This document shows, one piece after another, positions 9,796 to 18,620 of a stretch of 64,000 nucleotides of DNA; position 1 is the first letter of the stretch, and every line of letters begins with the position of its first letter. The position numbers and the translations under genes are program-made. Source of the DNA: an uncultured Pseudomonadales bacterium (lineage in GTDB: Bacteria > Pseudomonadota > Gammaproteobacteria > Pseudomonadales > Balneatricaceae). The notes beneath the pieces were generated by a model, which was not told the origin of the DNA, did no database searches, and worked only from the letters and a program-made list of their open reading frames with translations. The stretch spans positions 62,001 to 126,000 of the forward strand of contig CALJVT010000004.1 in NCBI GenBank assembly GCA_937773555.1, written 5' to 3'.

Positions 9796-11850
9796 TCATT
9801 GCTCAGATTCTGGTGGTAATAGCGACAATGCCAGGCGCCTAACGTCTTTTTGCAACCCTTTGTGGGTATTATTTTGTGCTGCGTGCATGACCAATTGTTT
9901 ATCCTTGTCATTAAGTAGTTGCTGATAAAGTAAGTGCAATGGGCCGCTAAACCCAGCATGTCCTTTTGCCAACAGAATTAATAAGCGCCGCTGTTGCTCA
10001 ACATTGAGCATTGCAGCCGTAGCATGTATAAATTTAGGATAGATACCTTGCCAAGTTTCAGCATCCACAGACGTAAACCACATGCCTTTGCCAAAATCTA
10101 AATAACCTTTAAAGTGACATTTTAACTGGTCTTTTAACGCTTTAGCCCCCTGGCTGATGGGCTGAATCACTTGCACACTATTGAGCCCAGTCGCTGTATC
10201 TGGACGCAAACCTAGCCATGCCGAGGTAAAGTTATTCGCAAGCCAAAAACGAAGGGTATTATTACTTGCTGAAAAGCTTGCTCCAATAAAATCAATCTGA
10301 TGCGCTTCTCCACATGCATAAATGTGGTTTAAAAGTGCTGAACCCAATCCTTTTCCCTGCAACCTAGGCAAAACTACCAGCCTTTGAATGCGCCAACTAC
10401 GCATTTCACAAGCGATGGAAAAACCAGCTTGTTGGGCCAAAATTTGAGCCAAAAGATGACCTTGAATGCGACGCCTACCAAGTGAAATTTGCTGCGCTAA
10501 AGTGCTGTCTAAGTTGCCTTCTTGAGCAACCCAAGCCATGCCAACAAGGCAGTCATTTACATAACATAAGTAAATTTTATGCTGAGGATGATCCAAAAGT
10601 AATCGTAAGTCTTGGGGTGTGGTCTGGTAATGCGCCAGCATAAGCAAAGCGTAGACTTGCTTTAATAACTCGTTGTCCTGTGCCAGCTTTTCTCCAGTCA
10701 TTAACCTGTAGCTAACGTGTTGTAAATCCTCAGTAGCTAAATCTAGCATAGCATCGGGTATCCTCACGTCACATAAAAAGCTACTGCGAATAAATGTCTC
10801 TAAAGGATCATCAGCCTGCCAGCGCATTGGCTGCGTTAATGTCATTGCTTTGCTGGTTAGCCCTAGGGTACTAATAATATGGGGCAATTTTAATCTGTAG
10901 CCCTGACCACTGCCCTCATAACCGTCTTGAGTGGATGATAAAACGACCAATTTATAATGCTTAACTAGCTTTGTAAGTTGTGACAACGGTATCGCTGCGG
11001 CCTCATCAACAATGACCAGACCTGCTTTAGGCCGCTGTTCTAACAGTGCATCTAAAGCGTGAAAATTTACCTTTTGCAAACCTGCAGTTTGTGTCATCGA
11101 GCCAAGGGCGCGTTTACTGGGTGCTGTAACGACAACAGGGCCGTGGTTATCCTCCTTACCTATCGTTTTAATCAGCCAACCCAAACAGGCAGACTTACCC
11201 CTTCCCCTATGGCCTTCGATGGTATACACGATCTCTGACTGCTGGTTATAAGCCGTAACTAAAGTCGTTATTATACTTTGTTGTTCCCTTGTGGGTTCTA
11301 ACAATGGCCATTGTTTAAGCAGCTTAGTGAAAGGTTGCCAATGGGTAGTTTTTACTTGATTGACTTCTTCGTGCAAGACATAGACTGCACTATGATGTTG
11401 CCATTGTCGCTGCCACCATTGAATGAAATTTGAATGGGCATGACGCTCTAACTGACCGTAGGCTTTTAGTTGGGAATCAAAGTTGCTCTGCCACTGAGAT
11501 GTGGGAGGTGTTAACAAAATTAACACTCCTGTACCCTTAATAGTGCCACTCAGGGCACATAAAGCGCTCGCATTAAACCCTCGGTGAGCGTTATAAATCA
11601 CATATTGATTAGACGTCCCCAAATATTGATTAGCTTGGTTTGCACTGATGTATTGGTGCTTAGGTGCCTGACTTTGTCTTTTTTGCGGCACGTCAACCCA
11701 TAGGCACGGTTCACCTATCTCAGGCAGTTTCTTTGCCTGCGCTAGTCCATGATTTTCCACCATAGCCACGACCAGCATCAAGCGATGACCAGCGTGTTGA
11801 GATAACGATAATGGCTTGCGAAAATCAGCTAATTGGGTAATGGAACGCAA
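9796..11850 (-). CDS. tmcA: tRNA(Met) cytidine acetyltransferase
   Basis: Acetylates the wobble cytidine (C34, ac4C) of elongator tRNA-Met with acetyl-CoA and ATP. The 684 residues compare with 671 in E. coli. Domains in order: an N-terminal DUF1726 region, an RNA-helicase module with Walker A GHRGRGKS at 213-220 and Walker B VIVDEAAAIPL near 275-285, a GNAT acetyltransferase with VLPRLQGKGLGSALLNHI near 490-510, and a C-terminal tRNA-binding tail. It stands 62 bases upstream of selD and divergent from the molybdopterin oxidoreductase. With mnmH and the queuosine-mannosyltransferase it makes a cluster of position-34 enzymes. Confidence 0.96.
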   Translation of the reverse strand: MRSITQLADFRKPLSLSQHAGHRLMLVVAMVENHGLAQAKKLPEIGEPCLWVDVPQKRQSQAPKHQYISANQANQYLGTSNQYVIYNAHRGFNASALCALSGTIKGTGVLILLTPPTSQWQSNFDSQLKAYGQLERHAHSNFIQWWQRQWQHHSAVYVLHEEVNQVKTTHWQPFTKLLKQWPLLEPTREQQSIITTLVTAYNQQSEIVYTIEGHRGRGKSACLGWLIKTIGKEDNHGPVVVTAPSKRALGSMTQTAGLQKVNFHALDALLEQRPKAGLVIVDEAAAIPLSQLTKLVKHYKLVVLSSTQDGYEGSGQGYRLKLPHIISTLGLTSKAMTLTQPMRWQADDPLETFIRSSFLCDVRIPDAMLDLATEDLQHVSYRLMTGEKLAQDNELLKQVYALLMLAHYQTTPQDLRLLLDHPQHKIYLCYVNDCLVGMAWVAQEGNLDSTLAQQISLGRRRIQGHLLAQILAQQAGFSIACEMRSWRIQRLVVLPRLQGKGLGSALLNHIYACGEAHQIDFIGASFSASNNTLRFWLANNFTSAWLGLRPDTATGLNSVQVIQPISQGAKALKDQLKCHFKGYLDFGKGMWFTSVDAETWQGIYPKFIHATAAMLNVEQQRRLLILLAKGHAGFSGPLHLLYQQLLNDKDKQLVMHAAQNNTHKGLQKDVRRLALSLLPPESEQ

Positions 11851-11928
11851 AGTTGTCCAATCCTTGGTGGCTATAAGTGGTAATTATTGTACACTCAGAA
11901 GCAACAATAAACGACGCTGAACAACAAC

Positions 11929-13992
11929 ATGCAAAGAATAGCAGCCACCTGCCCCCATGATTGCCCAAGCGTGTGCGCATTAGAAGTTGAGCGCATTGAC
12001 AGCCATACCATTGGTGGCGTTTATGGTAGCAAAAGTCAAACCTACACAAATGGCGTAATTTGCGCCAAAGTGGCTCGGTATAAAGACCGCATCCACCACC
12101 CACACCGGCTAACACAGCCGTTGCGCCGCATTGGCGATAAAGGTGCTGGCATTGAGGCGTTCGAACCGATTAGCTGGGAAACAGCAATGGCATTGATAGT
12201 GGATAAATTCACTACCATTAGCAACCAATATGGCACCGAGGCAATTTGGCCTTATCACTACGCTGGCACTATGGGTTTGGTGCAAAGGGATTCCATTGAC
12301 CGTCTTAGTCACACCTTAAGCTACTCTCGTCAGAAGTCTACCATTTGCACTACCCTAGCTGACGCTGGTTATATTGCAGGTACTGGCCTTAAGCGCGGCA
12401 TCGATCCGCGGGAAATGCAGCATTCATCGCTTATTGTTGTTTGGGGTGGCAACCCAGTTCACACGCAAATTAATGTGATGGATCACATTAATAAGGCTCG
12501 CACTAATAGTAATGCTAAGTTAGTCGTTGTGGACCCTTATCGCACAGCTACAGCACAAAAAGCTGATCTACATTTAATGCTGAAGCCCGGAACCGATGGC
12601 GCTTTAGCGTGCGCAGTCATGCATTGTTTATTTAGAGATAACTATGCCGATTGGGATTATCTAAATCAATTTACTGATGACCCACAGGGGCTTGAGAGTC
12701 ATCTGAAATACAAAACGTCTGCTTGGGCATCAGTAATCACTGGCTTAACCGAAGAAGAAATTGAAACCTTCGCACATTGGTATGGTACTCATGCTCAAAG
12801 TTTTATTCGATTAGGCTATGGCTTCAGCCGCAGCCGAAACGGTGCTTTTAATATGCACGCAGTGACCTGCTTACCAGCAATAACAGGGGCATGGAAGCAC
12901 CTCGGTGGTGGCGCACTTTATAGCAATAGTGCCATGTACCCTGTGGACTTAAACCTAATAAAAGGGTTAGACAGCATTGATGAGACAACTCGTATTTTAG
13001 ACCAGTCACGCATTGGAGCAGTGCTCACTAATAACCCAAGAGACCTGCAAGGAAAACCCCCAGTTAAAGCGCTGTTTATTCAAAACACCAACCCCATGGC
13101 TGTAGCACCTGAATCAAATTTAGTACGCCAGGGCTTTGAACGGAATGATCTATTCATTTGTGTGCATGAGCAGTTTATGACTGAAACAGCCGCCATGGCA
13201 GACCTAGTGCTTCCAGCAACCATGTTCTTAGAACATGATGACATTTATTTGGGTGGTGGTCATACTCACCTTCAGCTGAGTCGCAAAGTTATTGAACCAC
13301 CTGGCCAATGTCGAAGTAATTTATGGGTCATCAATGAGCTTGGCCGACGTTTAGGTAGTCAGCATAAAGGGTTTCACATGTCTGCAGCAGAACTTATGAA
13401 AGACTGCGTTACTCAAGGTGGCTCAGTAGACTGGCCAACGTTATGGCAAAACAATTGGGTAGATTGTGCACTGCCCTTTGATGACGCCCACTTTTTAAAT
13501 GGTTTTGCTCACACCGACGGCAAATTCCACTTTCATCATGGCTGGGATGAGCTGTTGTTGGGGAAAATTAATGTCTCCTCATTGCCTGATCATGTGGCTA
13601 TTACTGACCCCACCACTGCCAAGCAGCCATGGCGCTTAGTCACCGCTCCTGCACGCCATTTTTTGAACACAAGCTTTACAGAAGCCCCATTCTCTTTAAG
13701 GTTAGAGAAACAACCAGATCTAATGGTGCACCCTAAGGATTGCTTAGCTTTGGGGGTGAAGAATGGAGATCTTGTTGAAATTGGCAATAGTCGAGGACAG
13801 CTGATCTTGCCTGTTAAAGAATATGATGGATTACAGCAAGGTATCCTGGTGTGCGAATCAATATGGCCAAACAAAGCCTTCGTTGGCAACGTAGGTATCA
13901 ACGCACTCACCAGTGCAGACCCTGGCTTGCCTCATGGTGGTGCTGTATTCCACGATACCAGTGTTTGGCTGCGGCCGTTTATCCCCAACTAG
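11929..13992 (+). CDS. Molybdopterin oxidoreductase (DMSO reductase superfamily), substrate unknown
   Basis: A 687-residue catalytic subunit with bis-molybdopterin guanine dinucleotide folds. The N-terminal [4Fe-4S] motif is Cys8, Cys12, Cys16 and Cys45 (CPHDCPSVC and GVICAKVARY). The cofactor-binding stretch around residue 145 is STICTTLADAGYIAGTG; the usual Sec/Cys-His pair of formate dehydrogenases is absent, since Cys is followed by Thr. No twin-arginine signal, electron-transfer subunit or membrane anchor is nearby, so a soluble cytosolic enzyme is likely. Proximity to frmA/fghA is suggestive of formate metabolism but not compelling. Many genomes carry this type without an assigned reaction. 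Confidence 0.85.
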   Translation: MQRIAATCPHDCPSVCALEVERIDSHTIGGVYGSKSQTYTNGVICAKVARYKDRIHHPHRLTQPLRRIGDKGAGIEAFEPISWETAMALIVDKFTTISNQYGTEAIWPYHYAGTMGLVQRDSIDRLSHTLSYSRQKSTICTTLADAGYIAGTGLKRGIDPREMQHSSLIVVWGGNPVHTQINVMDHINKARTNSNAKLVVVDPYRTATAQKADLHLMLKPGTDGALACAVMHCLFRDNYADWDYLNQFTDDPQGLESHLKYKTSAWASVITGLTEEEIETFAHWYGTHAQSFIRLGYGFSRSRNGAFNMHAVTCLPAITGAWKHLGGGALYSNSAMYPVDLNLIKGLDSIDETTRILDQSRIGAVLTNNPRDLQGKPPVKALFIQNTNPMAVAPESNLVRQGFERNDLFICVHEQFMTETAAMADLVLPATMFLEHDDIYLGGGHTHLQLSRKVIEPPGQCRSNLWVINELGRRLGSQHKGFHMSAAELMKDCVTQGGSVDWPTLWQNNWVDCALPFDDAHFLNGFAHTDGKFHFHHGWDELLLGKINVSSLPDHVAITDPTTAKQPWRLVTAPARHFLNTSFTEAPFSLRLEKQPDLMVHPKDCLALGVKNGDLVEIGNSRGQLILPVKEYDGLQQGILVCESIWPNKAFVGNVGINALTSADPGLPHGGAVFHDTSVWLRPFIPN

Positions 13993-13995
13993 CAC

Positions 13996-14772
13996 TTAAA
14001 GCGTGTGCAGCAAGCGTCCAGCATTGGTCTGTGGCAGAGAAATATCAAGCTGGCGTAATACATGCCAAGCCATTACTTGGTTACTTGACATAAAGTAACA
14101 CCCATAACGTTGCTCTAACTCGTCTAGCTTAGCTAAAGCCTTAAAATTTGTGCATGAAATAAACACAGCGTCAGGCATAGATTCAAGCCCATCTAACAGC
14201 TGATCGATGAGAATGGGCAGATGCTCAGGATTCATTGAGCCAATCTCTCGATCGAGTGTCAAATTTAAACTTCCCCAACCTTTAATCGTGTACCCTGCAT
14301 CGGTTAGGGCCTGATAAAACGGCTGATTTACGCTGGCTAAATAAGGCGACAACACTACCAAATTTTGAGCTTTAATATGCACTAAAGCAGCTTTAATAGC
14401 GCTGAAGGGATTGCTAGTTACTTGGAGTGAATTACCTTGCTGAAGTAACTCATGCACCTTTTTTTCGCCAATCACTAAACTCCCAGAGGTACAGCCGTAT
14501 GCTATGGCGTCTAAAGGCACATCTGGCAAAATTAGGCTGGCACATTGACCTATCTGTTGCGCCATAGTTAATAAAGCCTCTGGAGTAACTTCAGCTGCAC
14601 AGGCTATACGAGCTACTAAAACTTCAATAGGCAACCCAGCAAATAAATCTCGCCATTCAATCTCGAGCACCATATCAGTGGCCAGTACGACTAACCCAAT
14701 GCGCACAGGCATGTCCTTGGGTATTAAAAATCCCGGAGACAACGGTCTACATAAGTTTGAAAAAGAATTCAT
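13996..14772 (-). CDS. Asp/Glu racemase superfamily protein (maleate isomerase / arylmalonate decarboxylase / EutA-like)
   Basis: A 258-residue soluble protein with the two-lobed racemase fold and both catalytic cysteines: IAYGCTSGSLVIGE in the first lobe (Cys near 99) and VFISCTNFKALAKL in the second (Cys near 207). The arrangement CTSGS / CTN is that of the maleate cis-trans isomerase, arylmalonate decarboxylase and EutA group, not of true glutamate racemase MurI. No ectoine, nicotinate or malonate genes are nearby to indicate a substrate. It ends 4 bases from the convergent oxidoreductase gene and lies 20 bases downstream of sohB. Confidence 0.75.
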   Translation of the reverse strand: MNSFSNLCRPLSPGFLIPKDMPVRIGLVVLATDMVLEIEWRDLFAGLPIEVLVARIACAAEVTPEALLTMAQQIGQCASLILPDVPLDAIAYGCTSGSLVIGEKKVHELLQQGNSLQVTSNPFSAIKAALVHIKAQNLVVLSPYLASVNQPFYQALTDAGYTIKGWGSLNLTLDREIGSMNPEHLPILIDQLLDGLESMPDAVFISCTNFKALAKLDELEQRYGCYFMSSNQVMAWHVLRQLDISLPQTNAGRLLHTL

Positions 14773-14792
14773 AGGGTAGTTCCTTAACAGCC

Positions 14793-15911
14793 TTAATGAG
14801 TAATAGAGTGCCGCCGAGCTTTAGACCATATGCGGTTACTGAACAAACTTAAGCTTGTAGCAGCAGCAATACCAAACTTCTCACCCATCGTTTTTTTAGC
14901 CACGTACTCAATTAACAATACGTCACTGTCTTTTACTGCTTGTTGTAACACTTCATCTGAGGTACCCACTGCATCTACAAGGCCAAGATCTATAGCTTGC
15001 TGGCCGTACCATACATCGCCATTAGCAACTTGCTCTAGATCAAGCTGCGGACGTTGTTGTTTAACCCAACTTTTAAACAAACCATGGGTTTGCTGCAAAT
15101 CTTCAACAAATTTATCACGGCCTTTACGGGTATTCTCTCCCATAATAGTTAGACTACGTTTATGTTCGCCTGCAGTGAGCACCTCAACATCGATAGAGTG
15201 CTTTTTAAGCAGCCTATGAACGTTTGGTACCTCAGCTACAACGCCGATAGAACCGACCAAAGCAAAGGGTGCAGCGGTGATATGGTTTGCCATGCAAGCC
15301 ATCATATAGCCTCCACTAGCAGCAATTTGGTCAACACAAATAGTAAGTGGAATGTTGGCAGTATTGATACGTCCCAACTGTGACGCCGCCAAACCGTAGG
15401 TATGGACCATGCCACCGCTTGAGTCGAGGCGCATAATGATTTCGTCGGTAACTTTAGCAACTGATATAATTGCGCTAATCTCATGACGCAGAAACTCTAC
15501 TGCACTGGCTTTAACGTCGCCATCAAAGTCTAGTACAAACGTCCTTTTCTTGGTGGCAGGTAACGCTTCCTCACCCAAGCCTGAAGACCCTTCTGCTTTA
15601 ATTTGCTTAGCCTGTTTCTTTGCATCAGCTTTATCCTGTTTAGTCTGAAGCTTATCGGCTTTTTCCTGACTCTTGCGCAACTGCTTGAACTGAAACTTAT
15701 CCATCATTGCGTGATCTAGGGTGTCTGTCATGTCTTCAAACTCTTCATTGAGGTTTCTCACCTCAATATGCCCAGCCTTACTCAATTGTCGGCGGTTTTG
15801 TCCCGCCATGACTAAAAAGCCAATGACCACAACGGCAGCAACACAAAAAGTAACAACTTTTGCTAAAAATAACCCGTACTCATACAAAAAATCTAACACG
15901 TAACTCTCCAA
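14793..15911 (-). CDS. sohB: Inner-membrane S49 peptidase SohB
   Basis: Membrane-anchored periplasmic protease of the signal-peptide-peptidase S49 family. It has one N-terminal membrane span (about 15-36), a charged, Lys/Gln-rich, probably coiled-coil linker (about 75-110), and then the ClpP-like catalytic domain. The catalytic dyad is visible as Ser199 in DQIAASGGYMM and Lys251 in TAGEHKRSLTIMGE. At 372 residues it is slightly longer than E. coli SohB (349) because of the linker. It is divergent from the SCP2 gene and shares a 168-base intergenic region with it. Confidence 0.93.
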   Translation of the reverse strand: MESYVLDFLYEYGLFLAKVVTFCVAAVVVIGFLVMAGQNRRQLSKAGHIEVRNLNEEFEDMTDTLDHAMMDKFQFKQLRKSQEKADKLQTKQDKADAKKQAKQIKAEGSSGLGEEALPATKKRTFVLDFDGDVKASAVEFLRHEISAIISVAKVTDEIIMRLDSSGGMVHTYGLAASQLGRINTANIPLTICVDQIAASGGYMMACMANHITAAPFALVGSIGVVAEVPNVHRLLKKHSIDVEVLTAGEHKRSLTIMGENTRKGRDKFVEDLQQTHGLFKSWVKQQRPQLDLEQVANGDVWYGQQAIDLGLVDAVGTSDEVLQQAVKDSDVLLIEYVAKKTMGEKFGIAAATSLSLFSNRIWSKARRHSITH

Positions 15912-16004
15912 ATATGGTTCTTGTGTACACCAAAAATTCCTCTCTATTCTAGTCTAGTCTAGTGGGCCTTAAAACCATAATTAAACATGCATCAAATCTA
16001 CAAT

Positions 16005-16020
16005 TCAAACGATCGTTTGA
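16005..16020. promoter_or_regulatory. Perfect 16-base palindromic operator, PsrA-like
   Basis: TCAAACGATCGTTTGA is a perfect inverted repeat. It matches the published Pseudomonas PsrA pattern (C/G)AAAC-N2..4-GTTTG(C/G) exactly, with spacer GATC. It overlaps the -35 hexamer of the predicted SCP2 promoter, which suits a TetR-type repressor released by long-chain fatty acids or acyl-CoA. Which protein binds it in this organism is an inference. Confidence 0.65.
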
Positions 16021-16045
16021 TTTAACTTAAAAAAACCCATAGAAT
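16017..16045 (+). promoter_or_regulatory. Predicted sigma-70 promoter of the SCP2-domain gene
   Basis: TTGATT (16017-16022), a 17-base spacer and TAGAAT (16040-16045) lie 35 bases ahead of the ATG at 16080. The -35 element overlaps the right arm of the palindrome at 16005-16020, so occupation of the palindrome would block RNA polymerase. Confidence 0.6.
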
Positions 16046-16079
16046 CAAACTGATTAAACTTAAAAAAAGGATTAAACCA

Positions 16080-16394
16080 ATGGCTGTAGCTCAAATTATG
16101 GAGCAAATGCAATCTGCATTTGTCGCTGACGAAGCTGAAGACTTAGAAGCAACATTTCAGTTTTGCATTTCTGACGATGACGATTTCTTTGTCACCATCG
16201 ATAACGCCACATGTGCTAGCAGTTTAGGCAATCACGATGATCCAGAAATCACGATGTCTATGGACTCTGAGACACTTACAGAGATTGTATCTGGGGAGCT
16301 GGATGGCATGGCCGCCTTCATGGGGGGGCGTCTTCAAGCTGAAGGCGATGTGATGTTAGGCACGCGACTAAGTCAATTATTTAAAATGGGTTAA
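16080..16394 (+). CDS. SCP2 sterol-binding domain protein, small lipid carrier
   Basis: A stand-alone SCP2 domain of 104 residues, acidic and soluble. The domain end is clear: EITMSMDSETLTEIVSGELD, then MAAFMGGRLQAEGDVMLGTRL, which matches the SCP2 C-terminal signature (G.l...Gd...). Such proteins bind lipids or acyl-CoA in a hydrophobic tunnel; their exact role in bacteria is not settled. An AGGA ribosome site precedes the ATG. The gene is alone in its transcription unit, with a PsrA-like operator in front and a strong hairpin terminator behind, which suggests control by fatty acids. Confidence 0.85.
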   Translation: MAVAQIMEQMQSAFVADEAEDLEATFQFCISDDDDFFVTIDNATCASSLGNHDDPEITMSMDSETLTEIVSGELDGMAAFMGGRLQAEGDVMLGTRLSQLFKMG

Positions 16395-16507
16395 TACCCT
16401 ACATATGCCAATTAAATAGCCACTTATATGCTTGCTTACTCAAACCTGCAGCGGCCTATTTAGCTTTTCATTAACTGCATTAAGGTTAGATACTTTTGCC
16501 TTAAAGC

Positions 16508-16538
16508 TTAAAAAGCCGCGAAAATTGCGGCTTTTTAA
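16508..16538. terminator. Bidirectional rho-independent terminator between SCP2 gene and dnaQ
   Basis: A 12-base stem (TTAAAAAGCCGC with GCGGCTTTTTAA) closes a 7-base loop. U-runs are produced on both strands, which suits the convergent genes on either side: SCP2 on plus and dnaQ on minus. Confidence 0.85.
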
Positions 16539-16583
16539 GGTCTGCATTATGGCCGAAGAACGAGTTGTAAAGCTTAATTTTTC

Positions 16584-17306
16584 CTAAGCATTCAACCAGA
16601 GACATTGACCATCTGAAGCTTTAGCCACAGTTTCTAGCTTAATTTGGTGAGCATGGAGCTCTTCATTAGTAGCTAACACCACTGGCAGTGAGCCGGCTTG
16701 CAAAGTCACTTTGCTATTAATAGTGGTGGCTCCACCACCCACAGATACTGTTTGGGTAGCCAGCATTAAGTCAGTTTGTCCACCAGTCATGAGCAGATAG
16801 ACGTCAGCTAAGATCTCAGAGTCTAACAATGCACCATGTAATTCTCGGTGCGCATTGTTAATGCCATAACGTCGACAGAGCGCATCAAGGTTGTTTTTTT
16901 GCCCTGGATGTTTTTGACGGGCAAGTTTTAAAGAATCTGTTATTTTACAAATATCCGCAATTTTCGGATAACTTCGCCCCACAGCTTTTCCCGCAATGGC
17001 CAATTCATTGTCTAAAAACCCAAGGTCAAAGGGTGCATTGTGAATAATCAGTTCAGCACCTCTGACAAACTCAATAAAGTCATCAGCAATAGTAGAAAAT
17101 AATGCTTTACCTTTTAAGAAGTCTTCAGTGATGCCATGCACAGCCTGCGCTTCCATGGGGATATCACGTTCTGGCTGGACATATTCGTGAAAACTCTTAC
17201 CAGTTAGGCGTCTATTAACCATTTCTAATGCGCCAACCTCAATTAACCGATGGCCCTGCTTGGGCTCTAAGCCCGTTGTTTCTGTATCTAATACTATTAA
17301 TCGCAT
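16584..17306 (-). CDS. dnaQ: DNA polymerase III epsilon subunit, 3'-5' proofreading exonuclease
   Basis: Proofreading subunit of the replicative polymerase. The DEDDh exonuclease motifs are all present: Exo I LDTETTGLEP (Asp7, Glu9), Exo II HNAPFDLGFLDNEL, and Exo III HRELHGALLDSEILADVYL. The length of 240 residues is close to E. coli DnaQ (243). The C-terminal part that tethers DnaQ to the alpha subunit is present but varied. It is 18 bases downstream of rnhA, the conserved partner in gammaproteobacteria, although there the two are usually divergent; here they run in the same direction. Confidence 0.96.
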   Translation of the reverse strand: MRLIVLDTETTGLEPKQGHRLIEVGALEMVNRRLTGKSFHEYVQPERDIPMEAQAVHGITEDFLKGKALFSTIADDFIEFVRGAELIIHNAPFDLGFLDNELAIAGKAVGRSYPKIADICKITDSLKLARQKHPGQKNNLDALCRRYGINNAHRELHGALLDSEILADVYLLMTGGQTDLMLATQTVSVGGGATTINSKVTLQAGSLPVVLATNEELHAHQIKLETVAKASDGQCLWLNA

Positions 17307-17324
17307 AGTTTGTTCCTTAAGAGA

Positions 17325-17768
17325 TTATACAGCTTGTTCTGCGGCACCTAAGTTGGCAAGGTCATCAGCAATTTCGTTTTCTACATGGCCACTATGCCCT
17401 TTAACCCAATGCCATTCTACTTCATGAGGCTGCACAGCTTGGTCTAACATTTGCCAAAGATCAGCATTTTTAACAGGTTTTTTGGCTGCAGTGCGCCAGT
17501 TGTTTTTACGCCAATTAAAGATCCATTCAGTAATTCCTTTGCGCACATACTGAGAGTCAGTCGTAAGATCAACTTTGCACGGACGAGTTAAAGCCTCTAG
17601 CCCTTTAATAGCTGCCATAAGCTCCATACGATTATTAGTGGTTAATGGTTCGCCACCATATAAACGCTTTTCTTGCTCTTTAAAGCGCATTAATACGCCC
17701 CATCCACCGGGACCAGGGTTACCTTTGCATGCGCCGTCAGTAAATAATTCAATGTGATCTGTAGCCAA
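17325..17768 (-). CDS. rnhA: Ribonuclease HI
   Basis: Cleaves the RNA strand of RNA-DNA hybrids. At 147 residues it fits the bacterial type I family. Catalytic carboxylates are visible in [20 protein letters not shown] (first Asp), [16 protein letters not shown] (Glu), [12 protein letters not shown] (Asp), and [15 protein letters not shown] (His and last Asp). The basic handle region [20 protein letters not shown] is present, as in E. coli. It sits between the methyltransferase gene (18 bases upstream) and dnaQ, the conserved gammaproteobacterial order. Confidence 0.97.
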   Translation of the reverse strand: MATDHIELFTDGACKGNPGPGGWGVLMRFKEQEKRLYGGEPLTTNNRMELMAAIKGLEALTRPCKVDLTTDSQYVRKGITEWIFNWRKNNWRTAAKKPVKNADLWQMLDQAVQPHEVEWHWVKGHSGHVENEIADDLANLGAAEQAV

Positions 17769-17786
17769 TCAATTCATCTCCAAAGG

Positions 17787-18524
17787 TTATTCTTTTTGAC
17801 TCGTTTGTCGAGTAGCTCCTGCCAAACCAAAACTAGGATTGACCACGCGATTGCGCCAATTTGCTTTAAGTAAATGTACTCGTGTCTCTTGCTTTACTGC
17901 TGATAAAACATACCCAGCACCCAAAGGAATCGCAAGGCAGCTCAGCCACGGCCTAGTCTTCCATTTAGCTGGCGAGCAATCATATACAGGCTTAATATCA
18001 AAGTCACCGAAACTTAATAAGGTAAGCCAATCTTTAAGCCTGTGTTGTGCTAAAAAATTAGCCCGCCACGGCACTCCGCGCTTGAGTCTTAGTCGTCTCC
18101 ACAAGCCCCAAAAGCTATAAGGGTTAAGACCTGTTATCACAAGGCGGCCACCGGAGTTAATAACACGCGCGGCTTCTCGAAGAATCTGATGAGGATTATC
18201 ACTCATATCTAACACATGCTGCAGCACCAACAAATCTATGGTTTCAGTAGCCAGAGGTAACTGATGTGGATCCATTACTGCGTGGCCACCTAAATGACGA
18301 TGTGATGTTAAGGCAATGGCATTTTTAATTGGGCTTGTTAGGCTCGCACTCAGCTTGGCATTGAGGCCTAAATAAACGCTGTAATGGCCAAAAGCTTTAG
18401 GCATTAAAGAATTCAGTTGTTGCTGCTCTTGCACCATAAATGACGCACCTTTTGCACTGCATAACCAGCTAGTAAACTGCTGTTCTTCAAATGGGTAGGG
18501 CTTCAGGTGGGTAGAATTATTCAT
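17787..18524 (-). CDS. SAM-dependent class I methyltransferase (YafS-like)
   Basis: A 245-residue protein with a type 11 methyltransferase core in its middle: the acidic loop ETIDLLVLQHVLDMSDNPHQ and the strand GGRLVITGLNPYSFWG. The first glycine motif is degenerate, as is usual in this subfamily. Homologues sit between gloB and rnhA in many gammaproteobacteria (YafS in E. coli), exactly the position found here. The substrate is unknown. It starts divergently from gloB across a 96-base spacer. Confidence 0.85.
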   Translation of the reverse strand: MNNSTHLKPYPFEEQQFTSWLCSAKGASFMVQEQQQLNSLMPKAFGHYSVYLGLNAKLSASLTSPIKNAIALTSHRHLGGHAVMDPHQLPLATETIDLLVLQHVLDMSDNPHQILREAARVINSGGRLVITGLNPYSFWGLWRRLRLKRGVPWRANFLAQHRLKDWLTLLSFGDFDIKPVYDCSPAKWKTRPWLSCLAIPLGAGYVLSAVKQETRVHLLKANWRNRVVNPSFGLAGATRQTSQKE

Positions 18525-18620
18525 GCGTTATAATAAGGCATTCTCAGCCACCTTGCTTGCGTAATTTAGCCAGCACCGCTACTCTAATGATCCATACAAA
18601 GCTCTAAGAAAGACCAAACC

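Noticed and set aside
9720-9959. 79-codon minus-strand frame between tmcA and selD
   Set aside because: It overlaps the 3' end of tmcA and the start of selD in another frame, with no ribosome site and random-looking residues.
11825-12115. 96-codon minus-strand frame antisense to the oxidoreductase start
   Set aside because: Cys/Gly/Leu-rich composition and antisense to a clear [4Fe-4S] domain; a shadow of the real gene.
15943-15964. Short tandem TAGTC repeat ahead of sohB
   Set aside because: Only about three imperfect units of 5 bases; too short to be called a CRISPR or functional repeat.
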